A stretch of 64,000 nucleotides of DNA from Haliscomenobacter sp040403615. GTDB lineage: Bacteria > Bacteroidota > Bacteroidia > Chitinophagales > Saprospiraceae. The position numbers and the translations under genes were made by a program. Below the pieces are notes generated by a model, which was not told the origin of the DNA, ran no database searches, and saw only the letters and a program-made list of their open reading frames with translations. The stretch is from the NCBI RefSeq assembly GCF_040403615.1, contig NZ_JBBAKG010000005.1, forward strand, positions 62,001 through 126,000. Reading direction: 5' to 3'. Shown in pieces: positions 37,326 to 45,710 of this stretch. Each line of letters opens with the position of its first letter. Positions within the stretch are counted from its first letter, which is position 1.

Positions 37326-37444
37326 GACGCAAAAAATTACTTCCCGATTTTTTGGGAGGCTTTTGAATAGGAAGCTCACTTGAAATGAACCGTTCGACTT
37401 CCTATTCAAAAGCCAAAATCGGAAAGTTAATTTTTCTGCGTTGC
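37326..37444. repeat. long inverted-repeat element with conserved loop (copy 1)
   Basis: Left arm 37326-37374 and right arm 37398-37444. The inner 17 bases pair perfectly (GGCTTTTGAATAGGAAG with its complement); the outer parts pair imperfectly with a seven-base insertion in the left arm. The loop, 37375-37397, contains CACTTGAAATGAACCGTT, nearly identical to the loop of the element at 56775-56890 although the stems differ. If transcribed from the box at 37294 it would form a very stable leader hairpin just before tex. Confidence 0.75.
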
Positions 37445-37458
37445 TAAGCCAGAAATCG

Positions 37459-39591
37459 ATGAGTAGCAACAAACACCTCGAATTGATCGCCCAATCTACG
37501 GGTATTGCCCTGGGTAAAATCAAAAACACCATTCAGCTTTTGGATGAGGGATCCACAATTCCGTTTATCTCCCGCTACCGCAAAGAAGCTACTGGTGAAT
37601 TGGACGAGGTGCAAATTGCTGAAATTCAACGGGAACACAAGAAATACGATGAACTGGAGAAACGCAAAGAAAGCGTGCTCAGTTCCATTGCCGAGCAGGG
37701 CAAACTCACCGACGAACTGCGTCAGCGCATCCAAAGTTGCTACAACCCCACCGAACTGGAAGACATCTACTTGCCCTACAAGCGCAAGAAAAAGACCCGC
37801 GCTTCAGTAGCCCGTGAAAAAGGACTGGAGCCTCTGGCTTTGCGCCTGTTTGAACAACGCCACACCGACGATCCCGAAATTCTGGCTGGTAATTACCTCA
37901 GCGATGAAGTACCCAGCTCCGAAGAAGCGCTGGCGGGTGCCCGCGACATCATTGCCGAAATGGTCAGTGAAAGTGAAGAAGGCCGCAACTTGCTGCGCCG
38001 CGTTTTTTCCAAAACCGCCATTGTGCAATCCAAAGTAGCCCGTGGCAAAGAAAAGGAAGGCGACAAATACAAAGACTATTTTGACTTTTCAGAGTCTCTG
38101 AACAAGTGCCCTTCCCACCGCTTGTTGGCCATGCGCCGTGGGGAAGAAGAAGGCTTTCTTCGCGTATTGATCGTGCCTGAAGACGAAGAGGATGCCGTAT
38201 TTCAACTGGACAAACGTTTTCTGAAAGGGAATGGCGCCAGCGCCGAGCAAGTCAAAGCCGCCATTCACGACAGTTACGAGCGCCTTTTGGTACCATCTAT
38301 CGAAACCGAGTTTCGCAATATTTCCAAAGAAAAGGCCGATAAAGAAGCCATCGATGTGTTTACCCAAAACCTGCGCCAACTGCTTTTGGCTGCGCCACTG
38401 GGACAAAAACACGTGATGGGACTTGACCCCGGTTTTCGCACCGGCTGCAAATTGGTGATCCTGGACGACAATGGCAATTTGCAGGAAAACCTGGCCATTT
38501 ACCCCCACCCGCCCCAATCAGACGAAGCGGGTGCCCGCAAAACCATTGGTCATTTGGTAGACAAATACGGCATCGATGCCATCGCCGTAGGCAATGGTAC
38601 CGCTGGCCGCGAAACCATGGATCTTTGCCGAAGTATCCCTTTCAACCATTCCGTAGAGGTATTTATGGTCAACGAAGCGGGGGCTTCTATTTATTCGGCC
38701 TCGGATGTGGCGCGAGAAGAATTCCCGGATCATGATGTCACTGTACGGGGAGCCGTTTCGATTGGTCGCCGCTTGATGGATCCATTGGCTGAATTGGTGA
38801 AAATCGACCCCAAGTCCATCGGGGTTGGACAATACCAACACGATGTTAACCAAAACCAACTCAAAGAGAGCCTGGATCTGGTGGTAGAAAGTTGTGTGAA
38901 CAGTGTTGGAGTCAACCTCAATACGGCCAGCAAACACCTGCTGACCTACGTTTCTGGACTTGGCCCGGCCATTGCCAAAAACATTGTAGAGTACCGTGCC
39001 GAAAATGGCGCGTTCAATACCCGCAGCCAGTTGAAAAAAGTGGCGCGCTTGGGCGATAAAGCATTCGAACAATGTGCAGGATTTTTGCGCATTCGGGGTG
39101 CAAAAAATCCATTGGACAATACCGCAGTACACCCGGAAAGCTACCACATCGTGGAGCAAATGGCCAAAGACCTGGCTTGTACCGTACAAGACCTGATCAG
39201 CAATGCGCAATTGCGCAAACGGGTAGAACTTAAACGCTACGTTTCTGATAAGGTAGGCTTACCTACCCTGCAAGACATCCTGAAGGAATTGGAAAAACCG
39301 GGTCTCGACCCTCGGGGTACCGCAAAGTCTTTTGATTTTGGCAACGTACGCAGCATCGAAGACCTGCGGGAAGGCATGGTTTTGCCAGGTATTGTAGAAA
39401 ACATCACCAATTTTGGCGCGTTTATCGACATTGGCATTAAAGAAAAAGGCCTGGTGCACGTGTCCCAAATGGCCAATCGTTTTGTGAAAAATCCGATGGA
39501 TGTGGTAACGTTGCGACAGGAAGTAAATGTTCGAATTGTGGAAGTCGACATTGCCCGGAAGCGCGTCCAATTGTCCATGAAAGACCTGTAG
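37459..39591 (+). CDS. tex: Tex family RNA-binding transcription accessory protein
   Basis: About 710 residues from ATG 37459 (MSSNKHLELIAQ); the TTG at 37441 lies inside the inverted repeat and is unlikely. Domain order is canonical: Tex N-terminal helical domain (STIPFISRYRKEATGELDEV), YqgF/RNase H-like domain (MGLDPGFRTGCKLVILDD), helix-hairpin-helix motifs (LTYVSGLGPAIAKNIVEYR) and a C-terminal S1 RNA-binding domain (GMVLPGIVENITNFGAFIDI, GLVHVSQMANRFV). Tex binds nucleic acid and affects transcription and, in several species, stress survival; the precise role is not settled. Full length. A GC-rich hairpin follows the stop. Confidence 0.96.
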   Translation: MSSNKHLELIAQSTGIALGKIKNTIQLLDEGSTIPFISRYRKEATGELDEVQIAEIQREHKKYDELEKRKESVLSSIAEQGKLTDELRQRIQSCYNPTELEDIYLPYKRKKKTRASVAREKGLEPLALRLFEQRHTDDPEILAGNYLSDEVPSSEEALAGARDIIAEMVSESEEGRNLLRRVFSKTAIVQSKVARGKEKEGDKYKDYFDFSESLNKCPSHRLLAMRRGEEEGFLRVLIVPEDEEDAVFQLDKRFLKGNGASAEQVKAAIHDSYERLLVPSIETEFRNISKEKADKEAIDVFTQNLRQLLLAAPLGQKHVMGLDPGFRTGCKLVILDDNGNLQENLAIYPHPPQSDEAGARKTIGHLVDKYGIDAIAVGNGTAGRETMDLCRSIPFNHSVEVFMVNEAGASIYSASDVAREEFPDHDVTVRGAVSIGRRLMDPLAELVKIDPKSIGVGQYQHDVNQNQLKESLDLVVESCVNSVGVNLNTASKHLLTYVSGLGPAIAKNIVEYRAENGAFNTRSQLKKVARLGDKAFEQCAGFLRIRGAKNPLDNTAVHPESYHIVEQMAKDLACTVQDLISNAQLRKRVELKRYVSDKVGLPTLQDILKELEKPGLDPRGTAKSFDFGNVRSIEDLREGMVLPGIVENITNFGAFIDIGIKEKGLVHVSQMANRFVKNPMDVVTLRQEVNVRIVEVDIARKRVQLSMKDL

Positions 39592-39593
39592 GT

Positions 39594-39647
39594 GACGGCC
39601 CTATGTGGCCGTCCAATTTTCCATTTCAGGCCCTTGCGGCCGTCCAA
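39594..39647. repeat. GC-rich hairpin and direct repeat after tex
   Basis: Perfect stem GACGGCC (39594-39600) with GGCCGTC (39607-39613), loop six bases, followed by CCAATTTT. GGCCGTCCAA at 39607-39616 recurs at 39638-39647. The first hairpin may end tex transcription; the duplicated unit looks like a small dispersed repeat. Confidence 0.55.
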
Positions 39648-39686
39648 CGACCATTTTTTTCATGTATGGCCGCCTAAATCTAAGCC

Positions 39687-41063
39687 CTACCTCTCAATCT
39701 TCCCCAATTGCTTGTGCACCATAATGCTCAAGCCACTGGAATAAATTTTCACATTGCCATTTCCAACCCCTTGGAAAGGTTTTTGACCAAACCAGCTGAG
39801 TTGCAGACTGAGGCCAGGGCGAATGGTATGTTCAACCCCAACTCCAAATTGAGACAAGGCAAGCCAATAGTTCTTGTCTTGGGTACTTTCCCAATCATTG
39901 ACTTGACCGTGCGTATAGGACTTGTATTTAAAATCATACTGTTCCTTCAAGATCGTCCAGGAAGAAGAACCCAGTGAGACGAAGGAATTCCATTTGGGCG
40001 TTGCGATCAAATTGTAGCGAACATCGAAGCTCCATTGAAGCATGTCACAAGTGCCATCGGTATAGATAGGATATGCTTTAGCCTGCCAAAATCCTTTAGG
40101 TGCAACGTATTCCCGCTGATCGGCGATGTAGTTTTTGATCAGGTACTGCCCTGATGCCTGAAAAACCAATCTTCGGCCCAATCGAAAATCCACTGCGATG
40201 CCCCCATTGTAGCCATAAGCAGTGCTGCCATTGGCATTTACTGCGGCCAGATCTGAACCCGCCATCAGGCCTACCCCCCAACTGTTGGCTTTTACAGGCT
40301 TAATTGGGGATGGATCAGAAAAAGGGTATTCAACAATTGGCAATACCTTTTCAGCAACAAAAGAATTGGATCGAAGTGGTGTTTCTGGCCAAACTTGTGC
40401 CAAAGGATTGAATACTGGAAATTCTTCATAAATAGGAGAATCTGTTCCAGCTGAATTCATTTTAATCAATTCATTTTCAGGAGAATTCAAAAAAACAGCA
40501 AGGTTCTCGGAAGGAATAACAGTATCCTTTTTATTGAACGCATCAATAATGGATACAGTGATTGAGCTTTGCTTAGGTAGTTGTTTAGAATCCTGCTGTC
40601 GGAAACTATTCACTGATAAAGGGGTTTTAACAATATGATCTGTAGCAATAGAATGCTGCTTTTTGCTATTTTTTTTATTGTTTTCGGTAGATTTGGAGCT
40701 AACCAAGTCAATTTTTGAAGATGTTACCTTCTCTTCCACCATTTTTTCCTTGTTTGCCTGTTTCCCTTTTGGATTTTCAAAAGTAAGCGTATTGGACGGC
40801 ACCTCTATTGGTGATTTCTTGGCAATCGGGGCATGATTTTCGATTAATTGGGGTTCCTGATTTCGGGAGATAATTTGAGTACCCCAAATCAGTCCAATAC
40901 CCAATACGAAAAGCAACGAAAAGAGAAACCATAGGAATACCAGCCGGCGCTTGCGCTCCGCAAATGCCAATTTTTGCTCCATACGTTCCCAAGCCAACTC
41001 ATTGAAAGGAATGTCTGGATCTTCTGAAGCCCGCCTGTACAAATCATCTACAAAATCCTTCAT
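39687..41063 (-). CDS. membrane protein partner of the ECF sigma factor, outer-membrane-like C-terminal domain
   Basis: A 458-residue protein. The N-terminal ~45 residues are charged and cytoplasmic-looking, followed by one membrane helix (LVFLWFLFSLLFVLGIGLIW), a low-complexity Lys/Ser/Asn-rich linker of about 170 residues, and a C-terminal beta-rich domain (about 265-458; GVGLMAGSDLAAVNANGSTA, GGIAVDFRLGRRLVFQASGQ) that resembles the PorT/outer-membrane beta-barrel type. It begins 15 bases after the sigma factor gene and is cotranscribed, so it is a candidate anti-sigma or signal-sensing partner; the barrel-like end on a single-helix inner-membrane anchor is typical of some Bacteroidota anti-sigma loci. 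No zinc-binding anti-sigma motif is seen. Confidence 0.65.
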   Translation of the reverse strand: MKDFVDDLYRRASEDPDIPFNELAWERMEQKLAFAERKRRLVFLWFLFSLLFVLGIGLIWGTQIISRNQEPQLIENHAPIAKKSPIEVPSNTLTFENPKGKQANKEKMVEEKVTSSKIDLVSSKSTENNKKNSKKQHSIATDHIVKTPLSVNSFRQQDSKQLPKQSSITVSIIDAFNKKDTVIPSENLAVFLNSPENELIKMNSAGTDSPIYEEFPVFNPLAQVWPETPLRSNSFVAEKVLPIVEYPFSDPSPIKPVKANSWGVGLMAGSDLAAVNANGSTAYGYNGGIAVDFRLGRRLVFQASGQYLIKNYIADQREYVAPKGFWQAKAYPIYTDGTCDMLQWSFDVRYNLIATPKWNSFVSLGSSSWTILKEQYDFKYKSYTHGQVNDWESTQDKNYWLALSQFGVGVEHTIRPGLSLQLSWFGQKPFQGVGNGNVKIYSSGLSIMVHKQLGKIER

Positions 41064-41078
41064 GGCAACCAGTGTAAT

Positions 41079-41618
41079 TTATTCCTGCATCTGCTGCAAA
41101 ATCATTTGACGCAAACGTTCACGTGCTTTGGACAGATTCGATTTGGAGGTACCTACTGAGATGCCCAGTTCCTGGGATATTTCCTCGTGGCTAAATCCAT
41201 CCAAAACGTATAAATTGAATACGGTACGATAAGCTGTGGACAGCGACCGTACCAACGCCATCAACTCCTGAAAACCCAGCCTGGCGAGGATTTCTTCGGT
41301 ATCCGGAATATTATATTCAGTGTCCATCAGTGTGCTTATTTTTAGTTTCTGTTTTTTCTTGATGTGGTTGAGCGCGGTATTAATCAGAATCCTTCGAAAC
41401 CAGGGCTTAAACGGCTTATTGGGATCGTAGCGCTGAATATTGAGAAATACTTTTAGAAAAGCATCATTGGCTACTTCAATCGCTTCATCTTCAAAATCAC
41501 AATACCTCAAACATACCGACATGGCATAGCCATAGAACTGCCTATACAGCTCCTTTTGGGCTGCACGATCTTTACGTCGGCATCCTTCCAGAATGTTGGC
41601 CAATTCAGGGTTATCCAT
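41079..41618 (-). CDS. ECF RNA polymerase sigma factor
   Basis: A 179-residue sigma-70 family protein with region 2 (YRQFYGYAMSVCLRYC, then EVANDAFLKVFLNIQRYDP; FKPWFRRILINTALNHIKKK) and region 4 (RSLSTAYRTVFNLYVLDGFS, HEEISQELGISVGTSKSNLS), and no region 1 or 3. It should direct transcription of its own operon and others on an envelope signal. It is first in a two-gene - strand operon with the membrane partner and divergent from the caspase-lipase gene, with a 173-base shared upstream region. Confidence 0.93.
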   Translation of the reverse strand: MDNPELANILEGCRRKDRAAQKELYRQFYGYAMSVCLRYCDFEDEAIEVANDAFLKVFLNIQRYDPNKPFKPWFRRILINTALNHIKKKQKLKISTLMDTEYNIPDTEEILARLGFQELMALVRSLSTAYRTVFNLYVLDGFSHEEISQELGISVGTSKSNLSKARERLRQMILQQMQE

Positions 41619-41791
41619 ATGAGCTCAAGAATGTTTTATGACCAATACAATCAATATGTAGAAAGCGTTGCTAAACTATCCATTTTTTTTTAGAAAATTC
41701 GGGGCATTTGTGCCATAAATTATTTGTTTTCACTATTTTTCCACACTGAATCATCACATCGATCATCACACGTCCCATTAACACCACAACC

Positions 41792-44700
41792 ATGAAAAAA
41801 CTCTATTCCCTGTTTATTGCCATTGACGCCTACCATCCCGATTCAAAAGTCCCACCATTGGAGGGTTGTCGCAACGATATCAACACCATTAAAGAATACA
41901 TCAAAACGACTTATTCCAGAAGTTTTGATCTTTCCCCAGAAGTAACCTTGTTCAATGCCGACGCAACTTACCAAAGCATTTGCAAATACATGGGGCCAGA
42001 GCATCTGGCCAAAGCAGGCAAAGACGATGTGGTGCTGATTTATTACAGCGGTCATGGTACCCAGGAAAAAGCTGCGCCTGAATTTGATTCCCTTGATCCT
42101 TCGGGCTTGCAAGAATCAATGGTTTGTTACGACAGCGGCTTGCCTGGAAAATATTGCCTTTCTGACAAGGAATTGCGCATTTTATTGAGCAAGATCCAAA
42201 TGCAGGGAGCCCACCTTACCGTCATTTTTGATTGTTGCCATTCGGGTACCATTACCCGTGGCCTGGACGACATTACCCATGGGAAAGTACGTCAGTTTTT
42301 TTTCCCAGAAGGCACTCCTGCCCGCCCATATACCTCTTATTTGGATGGGTATTTTGCCAAAACATTCCCCAAGGGACCCACCAGCGATCAATTGCCGCTG
42401 GCCAATCATATTTTGCTGACGGCTTGTGACCGTCAGGAAAAAGCGTTTGAATTAAAAAACCAACGGGGCATGTTTTCTTTCAATTTGTTGAAAGTACTAA
42501 GCAATGACCCCAATGTAAGCTATGCGGATTTGTACACCCGTTGTCAGGCATCCATGTTTCGGGGTGTTGAAAAACAACATCCTCAATTTGAAGCCATTGG
42601 TGGATTTGATCCCTGGCAAAAGTTTTTAAACAATGGCACTGGAAGTCGCAATAATCAGCAAAATTTCCTGCTCAGTGCCAACGAAAGAAACCAGTGGACT
42701 GTCAATTGTGGCGCAATTCATGGCCTTTCTTCAGAGCTGGATAAAGTAGGCGTATTTGATATCTTGGATCAACAATCGGAACAAAAACTCGGGCAAGCCA
42801 GCACCATCAGCGTCGGTTTTCAGGATTCCTTCGTAGCGCTCAACAACAACCTAGTGCTGGACATGGACCGTTCCTATACTGTTCAATTGCTCAGCATTCC
42901 TGCCGCCGCTTACGCCATTGCTTTAAAAACCACGCCGAAAGGCAAGCTCCGCTATGATGCTTACCTCAAGAGCCTGACAGCTCAAGGGCAAACCCATCTT
43001 TCTCCCCATTTTGAATGCATTGAGGGTAAAGTTGGAGGCAAATACCGCATTGACCTGGATGCGGATGTAATGGACATCTACAACCAAGAAAACAATACCC
43101 TGATCAAACGCATCGGTGGCGACGACGACGAAAAAGTATTCGACCTGGCCTTGGAAATCCTGGAACGCATCGCCCGTTGGGAAAAGAGTCTTGCTTTGAC
43201 CAACCGAAATACCCTGTTCAATCGCAACGCTTTTAGCATCACTGCTAAGCATACCGATTCCGGAAAAATACTCTCTACTGGCGTGTTGGATCCTGCCAAT
43301 CCCAACACCGAAGTGATCAATGTGCAGGTCAACAAAAACCTGAATGGAAAATACATTCTGCCCATTGATCTGGAACTCAAAAACGCCACCAGTGCGACCC
43401 TGTTTTATAAAGCGCTGTATTTCTCCCGCGCCTACGAAGTCATGTCGCTCAATGGAGATTACCTTACAGTAGATGAAATACCCGCTCAAGACCAGTTTTA
43501 TCAGCCCAATGCCCTCGAATTTGGATTGCCCGATGGCAAAACCGAGCGGGTCGAAATCGTCAAGTTTATCGTCAGCACCACCCGAATCAATGAAGAATTT
43601 CTCCTGGAACAGGATGAACTGGAAAAACTGGGGGAAACCGTAGAATTCTGGAAAGAACGAGGAAGGGGTGTAGATCTACTGGCAAGTGGCAGAGAGTTGA
43701 TCAAAAAAAACCAGGACAAAAAAGCCCCTGCCAACGATTGGTTTTGCAAAACCCTAGTCTTCAAACTTTCTCCTGCCAGCAATGAAATTGGTAAAAACGC
43801 TGTACCCATTGGTAACGGAAAAATCGTCATCAAAGGACACGATACCTTTAAGGCCAAAGTAGCCTTGTCGGCAGCGGGCAATGCGACCCGTGATTTGAAC
43901 AGTGCTGCTCCCCTACCCCAAATTTTTGGTTGGGAAAATCTGCTTGCCCTGGATACCCCTTCCCGTGACTTGACAACGGCCACCCCCGATACCCTGGAAA
44001 TCATCAGTCCGGAAAATGAAGCTTCCCTGCGCGACAATCCGCTCCAGATCGAGTTGGATGTACAACTCAAGGAAGGCGAATACATTTTGCCCCTTACTTT
44101 TGATGGCGAAGATTTTATCCCCATCGGCGAAGCCCGTTCTGGCAGCAACGGCAAGGTGGAGGTTTCCATCCATTCCCTGCCTGAAGAAGCAACGAAAACC
44201 CGCAGCTTGGTGCGTGCCATCAAGATGTGCTTTTTTAAAGTTGCGCTGGGCGTTGAAAACCAAAACAAACTCTGTTGGATCGAATACACTGGTGAAAAGC
44301 CTATTTACCACGATACCGGAGTGAAGGACAAAGTAGCCAAAGCCAAAAATATCTTGCTTGTCATTCACGGGATTGTGGGCAATACCTCCGAAATGTCTGC
44401 GGCCATGCAACAGGCATTGAACAACAAGTTGGTTGACCTGGTGCTGGCTTACGATTATGAAAACCTCAATTCGACCATCGAATCCAATGCGGGCAAGCTC
44501 AAAGACGCACTAACAAGTGTGGGCATCAAACCCGACAAAAAAGGCAAATTCAACAAGAAATTCAGCATCCTGGCCCATTCCATGGGCGGGCTGATGTCGC
44601 GCTATTACATCGAGCATTTGGCCGGAAACGAGGTGGTGGCCAAACTCATTTTGGCGGGTACGCCCAACGGTGGCTCCAATCTTGCCGTAGTAGCCAAATA

Positions 44701-45148
44701 CCGCGATACTGCGTTGTTTTTGCTGCCCTTTGCCCTCAATCTGGGATTGGCCATTCCCGGTATTGCCACCATTTTAGGTATCCTGAATGGCTCCAAAAAA
44801 CTGACCGTCAGCCTGGAACAAATGGATTACAACAACTCGGGGCGTTTTCTCAAAAACCTGGAGCAATCCAAAGACCCCAAAATCCCTTATTACGTTTTAG
44901 CAGGGCATTTGGATGAGTTTTTGGCCGTTCATGAAGAAGCAAAACGCCTGGTCAATAAAATATTCAAAGGCGTTGCCAATACATTTTATGCAGAAGCCAA
45001 CGACATTGCGGTATCGGTAAAAAGCATCAAAAACGTACCGACCAAGCGCAAACCTGCGCCAGTCTTCTACGACATCAAAGGCCACCATTTAAATTATTTT
45101 TTATTGAAAGAAAGTGTGGATAAAATATTGGAAATCCTGAAAAAGTAA
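41792..45148 (+). CDS. caspase-like protease fused to an alpha/beta-hydrolase (lipase-like)
   Basis: A 1,118-residue fusion without signal peptide. Residues 1-270 are a caspase/metacaspase-type C14 domain: YYSGHGTQ (H88) and IFDCCHSG (C149) form the dyad, and the start MKKLYSLFIAIDAYHPD is the usual first strand. A long middle (about 290-840) is beta-rich with no family I recognise. From about 848 comes an alpha/beta-hydrolase domain: ILLVIHGIVGN (oxyanion region) and ILAHSMGGLMSRYYIEHLAG (nucleophile S930), with a candidate His in KGHHLNYF near residue 1098; LAGTPNGGSN matches lipase/acyltransferase relatives. Caspase plus lipase suggests a self-activating membrane-damaging effector, as in abortive-infection or programmed-death systems, but this is inference. 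A 124-residue gene follows after 114 bases. Confidence 0.85.
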   Translation: MKKLYSLFIAIDAYHPDSKVPPLEGCRNDINTIKEYIKTTYSRSFDLSPEVTLFNADATYQSICKYMGPEHLAKAGKDDVVLIYYSGHGTQEKAAPEFDSLDPSGLQESMVCYDSGLPGKYCLSDKELRILLSKIQMQGAHLTVIFDCCHSGTITRGLDDITHGKVRQFFFPEGTPARPYTSYLDGYFAKTFPKGPTSDQLPLANHILLTACDRQEKAFELKNQRGMFSFNLLKVLSNDPNVSYADLYTRCQASMFRGVEKQHPQFEAIGGFDPWQKFLNNGTGSRNNQQNFLLSANERNQWTVNCGAIHGLSSELDKVGVFDILDQQSEQKLGQASTISVGFQDSFVALNNNLVLDMDRSYTVQLLSIPAAAYAIALKTTPKGKLRYDAYLKSLTAQGQTHLSPHFECIEGKVGGKYRIDLDADVMDIYNQENNTLIKRIGGDDDEKVFDLALEILERIARWEKSLALTNRNTLFNRNAFSITAKHTDSGKILSTGVLDPANPNTEVINVQVNKNLNGKYILPIDLELKNATSATLFYKALYFSRAYEVMSLNGDYLTVDEIPAQDQFYQPNALEFGLPDGKTERVEIVKFIVSTTRINEEFLLEQDELEKLGETVEFWKERGRGVDLLASGRELIKKNQDKKAPANDWFCKTLVFKLSPASNEIGKNAVPIGNGKIVIKGHDTFKAKVALSAAGNATRDLNSAAPLPQIFGWENLLALDTPSRDLTTATPDTLEIISPENEASLRDNPLQIELDVQLKEGEYILPLTFDGEDFIPIGEARSGSNGKVEVSIHSLPEEATKTRSLVRAIKMCFFKVALGVENQNKLCWIEYTGEKPIYHDTGVKDKVAKAKNILLVIHGIVGNTSEMSAAMQQALNNKLVDLVLAYDYENLNSTIESNAGKLKDALTSVGIKPDKKGKFNKKFSILAHSMGGLMSRYYIEHLAGNEVVAKLILAGTPNGGSNLAVVAKYRDTALFLLPFALNLGLAIPGIATILGILNGSKKLTVSLEQMDYNNSGRFLKNLEQSKDPKIPYYVLAGHLDEFLAVHEEAKRLVNKIFKGVANTFYAEANDIAVSVKSIKNVPTKRKPAPVFYDIKGHHLNYFLLKESVDKILEILKK

Positions 45149-45262
45149 TGTAAATTGAAGAATATAATTCTAAGGCAAATCATAATTCATATATGGTAAC
45201 TAAAGTTATTTTAGTCATCGTATTAATAGGCATAAATTTACTCCAATAAAATCTATATTATC

Positions 45263-45637
45263 ATGGCAAACAATTATACCGGTAAGGAAATAAACCTTAT
45301 CGATCTCACAACCGCCAAAGAATTGGTGGACGCTTACCAAAAAATCAAGGTGAAAGTTGGAGATTTGGATCCAATTAATTACGCTTTCTTTAGCGTAACT
45401 GCACTGGAAGAATTGGTGACATTTTTAAAAAGCAATCCTGAGGCAAAAGGAGTCAAATTCAATTTGGCAGTTGTTACTACAGCCAGTCAGTCATCAACCA
45501 AAGCCCTCAGTTTGGTGACTTGGGCAGTAGATGAAAATGGGAATCCAATTGCCTCCGCAGAAAGGGCACTAGGCGATGGAAGCGCAACCCAATCTTCTGG
45601 ATGGCCTTGTCCTGACGTTTGTATTCCTCCACTTTAA
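45263..45637 (+). CDS. small protein downstream of the caspase-lipase gene
   Basis: A 124-residue soluble protein of unknown family. Its first 85 residues are an ordinary alpha/beta mix (LTTAKELVDAYQKIKVKVGD, FFSVTALEELVTFLKSNPEA); the C-terminal tail is Gly/Ser-rich and ends WPCPDVCIPPL, with two Cys near the end. Its real stop is supported by a strong terminator three bases later. It is preceded by an AT-rich 114-base gap with no terminator, so it may be cotranscribed with the caspase-lipase gene; a regulator, activator or substrate of the protease is possible. No function can be read from sequence alone. Confidence 0.65.
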   Translation: MANNYTGKEINLIDLTTAKELVDAYQKIKVKVGDLDPINYAFFSVTALEELVTFLKSNPEAKGVKFNLAVVTTASQSSTKALSLVTWAVDENGNPIASAERALGDGSATQSSGWPCPDVCIPPL

Positions 45638-45640
45638 GCT

Positions 45641-45693
45641 AAAACAAGGGTTGTTCTATAGATCAATTTTGTCTGAAAACAACCCCTGTTTTT
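45641..45693 (+). terminator. rho-independent terminator after the small gene
   Basis: Arms AAAACAAGGGTTGTT (45641-45655) and AACAACCCCTGTTTT (45678-45692), one A/C mismatch in 15 pairs, ending in a T-run. It separates the caspase-lipase/small-gene unit from the sensor kinase gene. Confidence 0.8.
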
Positions 45694-45710
45694 ATCTTAT
45701 ACTCACACCA

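Larger units (their letters stand above)
37042..37458. other. 417-base divergent intergenic region between brnT and tex
   Basis: Holds a likely tex promoter (box at 37294-37301) and a long inverted-repeat element (37326-37444) between that promoter and the tex start. The first 250 bases are AT-rich with a short G-run (37126-37132); I see no ORF in them worth calling. Confidence 0.5.

Noticed and set aside
37326..37444. Invertible promoter (inverton) between the inverted-repeat arms
   Set aside because: The space between arms is only about 23 bases and has no promoter box; the likely promoter lies outside the element.
43501..44289. - strand open frame (262 codons) opposite the caspase-lipase gene
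   Set aside because: Ser/Leu/Arg-rich antisense shadow with no family signal.
45576..45710. Upstream extension of the sensor kinase to 45576
   Set aside because: It overlaps the end of the 124-residue gene and a strong terminator, and would bury the signal peptide 50 residues inside the protein.
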